Shown piece by piece: positions 57,408-64,000 of a DNA stretch of 64,000 bases (its first letter is position 1; every line of letters begins with the position of its first letter). The position numbers were made by a program, and so were the translations under genes. The DNA is from Paenibacillus aquistagni. GTDB lineage: Bacteria > Bacillota > Bacilli > Paenibacillales > Paenibacillaceae. The stretch spans positions 310,001-374,000 of the forward strand of contig NZ_FXAZ01000005.1 in the NCBI RefSeq assembly GCF_900177815.1. Direction: 5' to 3'. Under the pieces are notes generated by a model. It worked only from the letters and a program-made list of their open reading frames with translations. It ran no database searches and was not told the origin of the DNA.

Positions 57408-58124
57408 GTGAGTAAATATAAAGTGTTGGTTGTTGATGATGAGCCGTCAATCTCAACGTTGATCGAATACAATCTGAAGCTGTTTGGCTTTGATGTGCTG
57501 TGTGTCTATGATGGCGATGCGGTATTTGATGTGCTAACGACATTCCGTCCAGATCTCATCGTATTGGATTGGATGCTGCCGAAGCAGGATGGCATTGAAG
57601 TGTGCCGGAAGCTGCGCGAGCAGCAGAACATGGTCCCTGTCATTATGCTGACCGCCATGCAGGATGTGCATGATCGCATCACAGGGCTCGACAACGGTGC
57701 CGATGATTATATGACCAAGCCGTTCAGCCCGCAGGAGCTGATTTCCCGCATCCAAGCAGTCATGCGCCGAGCACGCTCTCTTCCGAGCGCATCCGAAGAT
57801 CAGCTATATGAGATCGGGCCCCTGCAAGTATCCGCAGATCAGCGAGAGGTCACGCTTGACGGACGCATCATTGAGCTGACGCCTAAAGAATTTGAGCTTC
57901 TGCTGTTCTTATGCCGGCATCGCGGCAAAGTTCTAAGCCGTCAGCAGCTCCTTCATGGCGTATGGGACTACCATTTCCTCGGTGATACCCGAATTGTAGA
58001 TGTGCACATCAGCCACCTTCGCGATAAGCTTGAGAAGAATGCACGCAGTCCGGAATATATTCGTACTATTCGCAATGTCGGCTACAAACTAACAGAACCT
58101 GCGTCAAAGAGCAATCTGGCTTAA
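57408..58124 (+). CDS. OmpR/PhoB-type response regulator, PhoP-like, without adjacent kinase
   Basis: 239 residues. Receiver domain: acidic pocket 'VVDDEPS', phosphorylated Asp54 in 'LIVLDWMLPKQDG', and 'DDYMTKPFSPQEL' with the conserved Lys. The C-terminal winged helix contains 'LTPKEFELLLFLCRHRGKVL' and 'GDTRIVDVHISHLRDKLE'. By eye very close to B. subtilis PhoP. No sensor kinase gene follows; a terminator does. Starts at a GTG eight bases after AGGAGG, since the nearby ATG runs into a stop. It may be an orphan regulator or pair with a distant kinase. Confidence 0.92.
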   Translation: MSKYKVLVVDDEPSISTLIEYNLKLFGFDVLCVYDGDAVFDVLTTFRPDLIVLDWMLPKQDGIEVCRKLREQQNMVPVIMLTAMQDVHDRITGLDNGADDYMTKPFSPQELISRIQAVMRRARSLPSASEDQLYEIGPLQVSADQREVTLDGRIIELTPKEFELLLFLCRHRGKVLSRQQLLHGVWDYHFLGDTRIVDVHISHLRDKLEKNARSPEYIRTIRNVGYKLTEPASKSNLA

Positions 58125-58152
58125 TCCTATCCCTCATTTTCGTGAGTATACC

Positions 58153-58192
58153 CTCCCCTGCTGATATCCCGAGTCGGCAGGGGAGATTTTAT
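58153..58192 (+). terminator. Terminator of the response regulator gene
   Basis: CTCCCCTGC/GCAGGGGAG stem followed by ATTTTATT. Confidence 0.85.
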
Positions 58193-59022
58193 TGGCCCCT
58201 TCTAAACTGCTGCCTATATTCGAGAGGAGACTTTCCCGTATTCAGCTTGAATACTCGGCTAAAATAGTATTGACTGCTGTACCCTATCTTACGTGCAACA
58301 TCTGACATTCTCATGGAGGCAAAGGGAGACGACAGCAGCTCCTTCGCTTTCTTCATCCTCAACTCAGTCACATACTCATTGAAGGAGCAGCCTATCTCCT
58401 GCTTCATTCGCGTAGACAAATAGCTTTTGTTGAGATGGAAGAGCTGGGCTACCTGCTGCAAGCTGAGTTCTTTGTCTGTATAATGCGCTTCAATATAAGC
58501 TTGCACCTCCAGCACATATCCTGATGATTGCGGATCATTCCCGTCTCCATCAGCCATCAGCAAGTCCTGACATTGCTCTTGTTTCAATTGCATAAGATCA
58601 TCTCGGTTCTTTTTCAAGTCTGCTTGCAGTTCTGCATCCAGCTTTTTCAGCAATGCGTACAGGTCACTCTTGGGTACAGGCTTCAACAGATAATCAAAAA
58701 CTTTAAGCTGCAGCGCTTGCCTTACATATTCGAAATGATCATACCCGCTGATAACGACTGATATGCACGTAGAATCATGGAGTTGAATGCTGCGTATCAT
58801 ATCTAAGCCATTCATATCCGGCATATTAATATCGACAAACACCACGTCAGGGCAGCATTCCTCAATCTGCCGTACAGCCTCTGCCGCTGTCTCTGCTTCC
58901 CCCACAACAGCAAATGGAAGCTTTGAAGCCTCAATATACCCTTTTAAGCCCCGCCGAATGACCTCTTCGTCATCAATAAGCAGCACGCGCCAAAGGGCTA
59001 ATTTATTCTCAGGCTCATTCAT
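58189..59022 (-). CDS. YesN-type response regulator with AraC domain
   Basis: 277 residues. Receiver domain (1-130): acidic pair 'LLIDDEE', Asp64 in 'VVFVDINMPDMNG', Lys in 'YLLKPVPKSDL'. A helical linker leads to an AraC-type domain (about 175-275) with 'LSLQQVAQLFHLNKSYLSTR' and the signature 'IGYSSQYYFSRVFKLNTGKS'. It is the partner of the upstream histidine kinase, with which it overlaps by eight bases. Such pairs in Paenibacillus usually sense extracellular solutes and activate neighbouring genes. Confidence 0.93.
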   Translation of the reverse strand: MNEPENKLALWRVLLIDDEEVIRRGLKGYIEASKLPFAVVGEAETAAEAVRQIEECCPDVVFVDINMPDMNGLDMIRSIQLHDSTCISVVISGYDHFEYVRQALQLKVFDYLLKPVPKSDLYALLKKLDAELQADLKKNRDDLMQLKQEQCQDLLMADGDGNDPQSSGYVLEVQAYIEAHYTDKELSLQQVAQLFHLNKSYLSTRMKQEIGCSFNEYVTELRMKKAKELLSSPFASMRMSDVARKIGYSSQYYFSRVFKLNTGKSPLEYRQQFRRGQ

Positions 59023-60655
59023 CTGGAATCATCTCCCCTCCTGAAAATGGAATGCGAACAATGGAAGAAGTCCATCCCTGTTCAACCTGCAGCTGCAACC
59101 CATAGGATTTGCCATAAGCAATCTGAATCCGCCGATTGACATTGTAAAGGCCAAAGCCTATTCCCGCTTCCCTTCTATGACTCGAACGAAGCGCCTCATT
59201 GAGCGCATTCATCCTGCCAGGCTCCAAGGGATGTCCATTATTTCCTACATAAATTAGCACTTCACTCTCGGTTCGTTCAATCCATATTGCAATCTCGCAT
59301 AACTTTCCGCCTGCACGCTTGATGCCATGATAGATCGCATTCTCTACAAGTGGCTGAAGTGTAAATCGGGGCACTCGCTCCTCCAATAGCTCGTCTTCAT
59401 ATTCAATGCGTACATCAGCAATTTGCGGATATCGCACACGCTGAATAATAAGATAGTTCTCAACATGCAGCAGCTCCTGATGCAAAGGCACAAAGTCATC
59501 CCCATCTCCTAGACCCAGTCGCAAATACGCTGCCAATGCCTCCACCAGCTCGACCACTTCATCCGCCCCATAATCAGCCGCTGTCCATTGAATGGTATCC
59601 AGTGTGTTATAGATAAAATGAGGCTTTAGCTGTTCATGAAGCAGCCTCAGCTCCATGCTTCGCTTCTCCTGCTCCGTGGAGTACAGCTTCGTTAGCATGT
59701 CATTAAAGCTTTGTCCGAGCGTACCGATCTCATCCCCGCGAGTATCAAGAGTGGAGCGAATCATTCGATCACCTTCACCAGCTTTTATCATATCCTGCTT
59801 GAGCCACTGGATCGGCTTAACAATAGACGAAGACAAGACCATAAGCATAACGATAAGCACAGAACCAACCACCATGCTGATGATGGCGATGCTCTTCAGC
59901 ATGCTCGTCATGCCTACATAGAGCTGAGTACGTTCTACATCCAAGGACAGCACCCAGTCCGCTGTATCTTGGATGGAGGCTGTGAACAGCTCACGATCTT
60001 GATATTCCTTATCAAGGCCAAGTTCTCCATCCATGAAGAAGCCGTCCTGCAGCCCGTCCAACAATTGCCCCTTCCCGTCATACAACTGGATCGCATTCGC
60101 CATCTGTTGAAGTTGAGAGATCGGTACTGCTGCTGATAAATACTTCATGAAGGGATCATCTGCGGCAGACTGCAAAGGATAGAGCATCACAACAATCTCT
60201 TCTTGGTTGGAGCCAGAGCAAATGAAATTACTGACAACAAAAGGCCGCACATCTTGAACCATGCGCTGATAATACGGACGATGGGTTACCGAGAAGATGT
60301 GACCAGAAGTGGAATGCAGCCTCCCCTTGTCATCAATGATGCCAAAAGACTCATAGATGGAATCCTTATGATAACGATACCTATCTAGCATCGAAAGGGT
60401 CTCCTCAAGCGACATCTGTTCATGGATGATCAGATAAGCAAGAGCATCGAGCTCTCCTTTTCGCTGCTGCAGCCAAGAAGAGATCTCGCCAGCACGAGCA
60501 TCAACAATCTGTTGGGTTAGGTTGCGATTAAAGGGAACGGTCTTTGCAGCCGTCTCCCGAATGAGATATGCCGATATGGAGACTAGCAATAAGATGAAGC
60601 AGGCACCGACTGTGATTGTAATTCGCTGCTGAATTGTCATTGACCATTTTTTCAA
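59015..60655 (-). CDS. Sensor histidine kinase, YesM type
   Basis: 546 residues. Membrane helix near 12-32, extracellular sensor (about 35-245, dCache-like, with 'HRPYYQRMVQD' and 'VVSNFICSGSNQEEIVVMLY'), second helix (about 250-275), HAMP, then the kinase core with His346 in 'LKPHFIYNTLD' and an ATPase domain ('PLVENAIYHGIKRAGG', 'GIGFGLYNVNRRI'). Starts at a TTG eight bases after AAAGGAG. It lies 147 bases downstream of the FMN/FAD reductase lipoprotein gene, separated by a hairpin. Confidence 0.93.
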   Translation of the reverse strand: MKKWSMTIQQRITITVGACFILLLVSISAYLIRETAAKTVPFNRNLTQQIVDARAGEISSWLQQRKGELDALAYLIIHEQMSLEETLSMLDRYRYHKDSIYESFGIIDDKGRLHSTSGHIFSVTHRPYYQRMVQDVRPFVVSNFICSGSNQEEIVVMLYPLQSAADDPFMKYLSAAVPISQLQQMANAIQLYDGKGQLLDGLQDGFFMDGELGLDKEYQDRELFTASIQDTADWVLSLDVERTQLYVGMTSMLKSIAIISMVVGSVLIVMLMVLSSSIVKPIQWLKQDMIKAGEGDRMIRSTLDTRGDEIGTLGQSFNDMLTKLYSTEQEKRSMELRLLHEQLKPHFIYNTLDTIQWTAADYGADEVVELVEALAAYLRLGLGDGDDFVPLHQELLHVENYLIIQRVRYPQIADVRIEYEDELLEERVPRFTLQPLVENAIYHGIKRAGGKLCEIAIWIERTESEVLIYVGNNGHPLEPGRMNALNEALRSSHRREAGIGFGLYNVNRRIQIAYGKSYGLQLQVEQGWTSSIVRIPFSGGEMIPDE

Positions 60656-60705
60656 GGAAATAAATCTCCTTTAGTGTTTTGGATGAGAGACGCGGCATGC
60701 ACAAA

Positions 60706-60746
60706 GAGCTATGCATCACGTCTTTACCGTACGCTATGCATAGCTC
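60706..60746 (-). terminator. Hairpin between the reductase gene and the kinase gene
   Basis: GAGCTATGCAT pairs with ATGCATAGCTC (11 bp, 19-base loop), followed by TTTGTG on the minus strand. Likely a leaky terminator, allowing some read-through into the two-component genes. Confidence 0.5.
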
Positions 60747-60802
60747 CCTTCAAAACCTATTTTGTCACAAAGACGCGTTACAATTTTTCCTAGTTAAAAA
60801 GC

Positions 60803-62638
60803 TTACTTCGCCGCGTTCTTGCCTGCTACACGCCCGAATACAATGACATCCGTTACCGCATTGCCGCCAAGACGATTCGTTCCATGGATGCCACCTGTCA
60901 CTTCGCCAGCTGCAAATAATCCTTCGATGACTTGTCCATCCGCCGCCAAGACCTGAGCTTCCGTATTGATCTTAAGACCGCCCATCGTATGATGAACCGA
61001 AGGCACTACTTTTTGAATGTAAAATGGTGCTTTTTCAATGGTGCGCAGAGTACCGCGACGATTGAAATCTGAATCCTTGCCTGCACGCACATCCTCGTTG
61101 TATTTCGTTAGCGCTGCTTTCATCGCATCTGTCTCGATATTGAAATGCTTGGCCAATTCTTCGATCGAATCCGCTTGATAAAACACGCCGTCCTTCACCA
61201 TGGATTCCAGCTCTTGCTTGTGAACTTCTGTCATATGGCCCACTTCTTCAACCTCTTGACCCCAGATCAAGTAGGCATAGCTGCCGGATTGATTCATGAT
61301 ACCGCGAGAGATCACATCCCTGCGCTCCATCTCTTCTACAAAACGCTTGCCCTCTTGATTCAAGAGCACCGCTCCATCAAAACGGGAATTGGCCACATAA
61401 GAGATAATACCCGTCTCCGGATTGCATGTCGGATAGGTCTGAATATAATTCATTTGCAGCGTTTCCGCTCCGATGCTCTCAGCCATTACAATTCCATCTC
61501 CCGTTGTTCCCGGGACATCTGTTGTCATATAGGATTCATCGTACTCAGGGTTGTACTTCTTTCTCATCTCTACATTGGAGCCGAAGCCTCCCGTTGCCAC
61601 GATAACCCCTTTATTCGCATGGAATGTGAGCTCTTGTCCTGCGGCATTGCTTGCCTTTACACCAACAACCTTGTTGGATTCATCTGTTATCAATTCATTG
61701 GCTCTAGTCTCCATCTTAAATACCACTCCGAGTTCTTCTGCCTTCGCTTGGAGCTTTTGTATCAAGTCGGTGCCGTGATTATCCTTAGCTATTAACGCAC
61801 GAGGCACAGAATGTCCGCCAAATTGCTGCAAACGGTCCTTCATGAACTCTACTTTGATGTCATTAATAAGCCAATTCGCTGTTGGCAAAGCATTGTTCGC
61901 CATAATGGAGACCAGCTCTTTGTTGTTTTCATTGTCGCCGCCCTTAAGCGTGTCCTCGATAAACAATTCAACAGAATCTTTCACCTGATTCTGCTCTTGC
62001 TGTTTAGTACCTGGCACATTCAATCCTCCGCCAGAAACAAGCGTATTACCGCCCACACTCGACATTTTTTCCAGCAAGACAACATTAGCTCCAGACTGAC
62101 GCGCTTCTACAGCTGCCGTGAGACCTGCTCCGCCGCCGCCAATAACAACCACATCATAGGTTTGTTCGGTTTCCTTCTCTTTAACCGAATGATTCACCTT
62201 TGGATCCTTGGCAAACAACGCTTCGGTGCCTCCAGCTTGAACCAGCGCTGATTTGATGGCTTTAATGACAGCTTCACTCGTCATCGTCGCACCGCTTACA
62301 ACATCCACATTCACGCTCTTCTCATTCGACACGGCGGTTACAATGCGATTGATCGCTTCGTCGCTTAACAATTCAGACTCTTTATGGTCAATGACCTCAA
62401 CCTTAGCAATGTCCCCATTTGCAACACTTACTCGAACGACGATATCTCCGCCTTTACCCGGTTCACGCCCTTCATATACACCATCCTTGTATTTCCCTGT
62501 GCCAGCTGCTTGCTCAGCTGCTGCATGTTCAGACTTCTCAGATTCAGCGGTGTTCTTGCCTCCCGAGCATCCTGCTGCAATCGTAAATACCATGATCAGT
62601 GTTAATAAGCTGATCCAGATCCGTTTGTGCTTATTCAT
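60803..62638 (-). CDS. Surface FMN/FAD reductase lipoprotein (fumarate reductase/urocanate reductase-like)
   Basis: 611 residues. Lipoprotein signal with lipidated Cys24 ('TIAAGCSGG'), then an FMN-binding domain (about 48-135) whose attachment motif is 'SGATMTS' (Thr120 is the expected covalent FMN site), then a flavocytochrome c FAD domain from about 160 ('DVVVIGGGGAGLTAAVEARQ'). Active-site features: 'HHTMGGLKI' and 'GIHGTNRLGGNAV'. There is no haem motif. Such enzymes reduce extracellular fumarate, urocanate or similar acceptors. The ATG giving MNKHKRIW follows AGGGGA; an ATG three codons earlier overlaps that site. Confidence 0.92.
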   Translation of the reverse strand: MNKHKRIWISLLTLIMVFTIAAGCSGGKNTAESEKSEHAAAEQAAGTGKYKDGVYEGREPGKGGDIVVRVSVANGDIAKVEVIDHKESELLSDEAINRIVTAVSNEKSVNVDVVSGATMTSEAVIKAIKSALVQAGGTEALFAKDPKVNHSVKEKETEQTYDVVVIGGGGAGLTAAVEARQSGANVVLLEKMSSVGGNTLVSGGGLNVPGTKQQEQNQVKDSVELFIEDTLKGGDNENNKELVSIMANNALPTANWLINDIKVEFMKDRLQQFGGHSVPRALIAKDNHGTDLIQKLQAKAEELGVVFKMETRANELITDESNKVVGVKASNAAGQELTFHANKGVIVATGGFGSNVEMRKKYNPEYDESYMTTDVPGTTGDGIVMAESIGAETLQMNYIQTYPTCNPETGIISYVANSRFDGAVLLNQEGKRFVEEMERRDVISRGIMNQSGSYAYLIWGQEVEEVGHMTEVHKQELESMVKDGVFYQADSIEELAKHFNIETDAMKAALTKYNEDVRAGKDSDFNRRGTLRTIEKAPFYIQKVVPSVHHTMGGLKINTEAQVLAADGQVIEGLFAAGEVTGGIHGTNRLGGNAVTDVIVFGRVAGKNAAK

Positions 62639-62766
62639 GCTTTTCATCCCCTAGATTATTATGTGAAATAAATAACAATCTTTATTATAGAGATCAACGT
62701 TGTGCTTGTATTTGCACAGAAGCTATATTTTTTGTCTGAAAGCAAGACGTTTCTTATGCATATCTG

Positions 62767-62797
62767 CAAAAAACCGACCTCCTGCTGGAGATCGGTT
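62767..62797 (-). terminator. serC terminator
   Basis: AACCGATCTCC-AGCA-GGAGGTCGGTT (one G-U pair) followed by TTTT on the minus strand. Confidence 0.88.
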
Positions 62798-62848
62798 TGC
62801 TTCCTATCTTTGTTTATATCCTTTTATCAAAAAGCCCCGTCATGCTGC

Positions 62849-63943
62849 TTAACTGTTTTGCTGCTGGAACTGCTTCATGAATTGAACAAGCGCTTCACAA
62901 CTGCTCTTAGGAACAGCATTGTAGATCGATGCTCTTAATCCGCCTACGCTGCGGTGCCCCTTCAAACCAACAAAGCCTTCTTGCTCAGCTTGCTTAATGA
63001 AGGACTTCTCTAAGTCCTCGGAAGTAAGTCTGAACGTAACATTCATGCGTGAGCGGTTCTCAGGCACGGCGACACCGCGGTAGAAGCCTTGACTGCTATC
63101 AATCGCATCATAGATCAAGTTCGCTTTCTCTTCATTGTGCTCTTGAACAGCCTGGAGGCCTCCCTGCTCCTTCAGCCAATGCAGAACTTGATTCACCATA
63201 TAAATAGAGAAGGATGGCGGCGTGTTGTACAAGGAATTGTTCTTCTGATGAATGTCATATCTTAGCATTGTTGGAATGGTGTTCGGGCTGGCTGCAAGCA
63301 GCTCCTCCTTCGCGATGACTACAGTAACGCCAGATGGACCCAAGTTCTTCTGCGCACCTGCATAGATCATGCCGAATTGGGAAATATCCAGTGGGCGGCT
63401 CAGAATATCGCTTGACATATCCACGATTAGCGGCACGTCGCCGGTATTCGGGAAGGCTTGGAATTGTGTACCCTCAATCGTTTCATTGGAGGTAAGATGC
63501 ACATAAGCTGCCTCAGCCGGAACTTGAATGTCTTCCAAAGAAGGCATACGTGTGTAATGTTCAGCCTCAGATGAAGCAATGACAGCCGTCTCGCCAATCA
63601 ATTGTGCTTCTTTAATGGCCTTCTTCGCCCAGCTCCCTGTATCAACATAAGCTGCAACCTTGCCTGGCTGGAGCAAATTCATAGGTATCATGGCAAACTG
63701 AGAGCTCGCTCCACCTTGCAGGAACAGCACGTCATAACCTGCTGGCACATTGAACAATTCTTTTAGAAGCTCCTTCGCCTCCTGGTGTACCGCCTCATAT
63801 ACGCCGCCACGATGCGACATTTCCATAATAGACATACCATTGCCGCGAAAATCAACGAATTCAGCCTGTGCACGCTCTAATACTGCCAGTGGCAATGCTG
63901 CAGGTCCCGCATTAAAATTGAATGCTCGTTTCCCTTGTTCCAT
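62849..63943 (-). CDS. serC: SerC, phosphoserine aminotransferase
   Basis: 364 residues, standard length. PLP fold-type I enzyme converting 3-phosphohydroxypyruvate to phosphoserine in serine synthesis. Marks: 'FNFNAGPAALPLAVLERAQ' at the N-terminus, 'FLQGGASSQFAMIPMNLL', and the PLP lysine in 'YAGAQKNLGPSGVTVV'. The ATG (MEQGKRAF) is preceded by GGGATGAGGG; the frame is open 16 codons further without a site. The promoter lies near or beyond the right edge. Confidence 0.96.
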   Translation of the reverse strand: MEQGKRAFNFNAGPAALPLAVLERAQAEFVDFRGNGMSIMEMSHRGGVYEAVHQEAKELLKELFNVPAGYDVLFLQGGASSQFAMIPMNLLQPGKVAAYVDTGSWAKKAIKEAQLIGETAVIASSEAEHYTRMPSLEDIQVPAEAAYVHLTSNETIEGTQFQAFPNTGDVPLIVDMSSDILSRPLDISQFGMIYAGAQKNLGPSGVTVVIAKEELLAASPNTIPTMLRYDIHQKNNSLYNTPPSFSIYMVNQVLHWLKEQGGLQAVQEHNEEKANLIYDAIDSSQGFYRGVAVPENRSRMNVTFRLTSEDLEKSFIKQAEQEGFVGLKGHRSVGGLRASIYNAVPKSSCEALVQFMKQFQQQNS

Positions 63944-64000
63944 TCCCTCATCCCTACCTTCTCGATCTTTGTATAAAATGATTATTGCCATAATAGCAGT

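Overview
The window reads as a chromosomal segment of an endospore-forming Gram-positive of the Bacilli, most likely Paenibacillaceae. The basis is strong GGAGG-type ribosome binding sites, frequent TTG/GTG starts, moderate GC, U-tract terminators after most transcription units, sporulation and germination genes (SpoVR, YhbH, PrkA, GerQ, CwlJ), CcpA-, PerR- and Fur-like sites, and lipoproteins with Gram-positive signal peptides. No rRNA or tRNA gene, insertion sequence, prophage or CRISPR array was seen. About 56 protein genes are supported.

Layout. 1-3.7 kb: suf iron-sulfur cluster operon on the minus strand (sufC-sufD-sufS-sufU, cut by the window edge). 4-4.4 kb: dps behind a near-consensus PerR box. 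4.8-7.1 kb: methionine salvage pair mtnK-mtnA. 7.3-11.7 kb: YunC-like protein, an unknown protein, an EAL phosphodiesterase with a broken GGDEF motif, DUF423 and a Gfo/Idh/MocA dehydrogenase. 11.8-14.7 kb: ATPase-permease fusion plus TetR, behind a promoter flanked by two matching palindromes. 14.8-18.2 kb: YhbH and an S9 peptidase. 18.4-21.1 kb: a three-gene operon of an M20 amidohydrolase with two membrane proteins, one DUF3100. 21.4-26.2 kb: FAD amine-oxidase-like protein, small secreted protein, SpoVR, methyltransferase. 26.4-28.6 kb: P1B-4 metal ATPase with a structured leader carrying two Fur/PerR-like sites. 28.76-28.92 kb: a likely unannotated structured RNA. 28.9-31.4 kb: polar amino acid ABC transporter. 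31.7-33.3 kb: exonuclease and aldo/keto reductase. 33.5-36.7 kb: sulfate uptake operon (YezD-like protein, binding protein, two permeases, no ATPase).

36.9-43.9 kb: M1-like secreted peptidase, the germination pair GerQ/CwlJ, azoreductase, a protein built of 25-residue repeats, and a DUF368 polyprenyl-phosphate transporter. 44-48.3 kb: PrkA, a DUF2161 nuclease-fold protein and a PLP aminotransferase. 48.4-51.8 kb: glpD-glpK with a cre site. 52.4-54.6 kb: coiled-coil membrane protein plus phosphodiester glycosidase, a 32-residue membrane peptide, and an AbrB-type regulator with a zinc-ribbon-like tail. 54.8-58.2 kb: TrmL, an ABC exporter and a PhoP-like response regulator with no kinase beside it. 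58.2-62.6 kb: a YesN-type response regulator and histidine kinase downstream of an FMN/FAD reductase lipoprotein. 62.8-64 kb: serC.

Themes. Iron and peroxide handling recurs (suf, dps, P1B-4 ATPase), each gene having a Fur/PerR-like site in its control region. Sporulation functions are scattered, including all three members of the PrkA/YhbH/SpoVR set. The items I consider most worth following are the candidate RNA at 28.76-28.91 kb, the P-type ATPase leader, the 75-bp repeat gene with three-unit periodicity, and the FMN-lipoprotein reductase with its two-component system.
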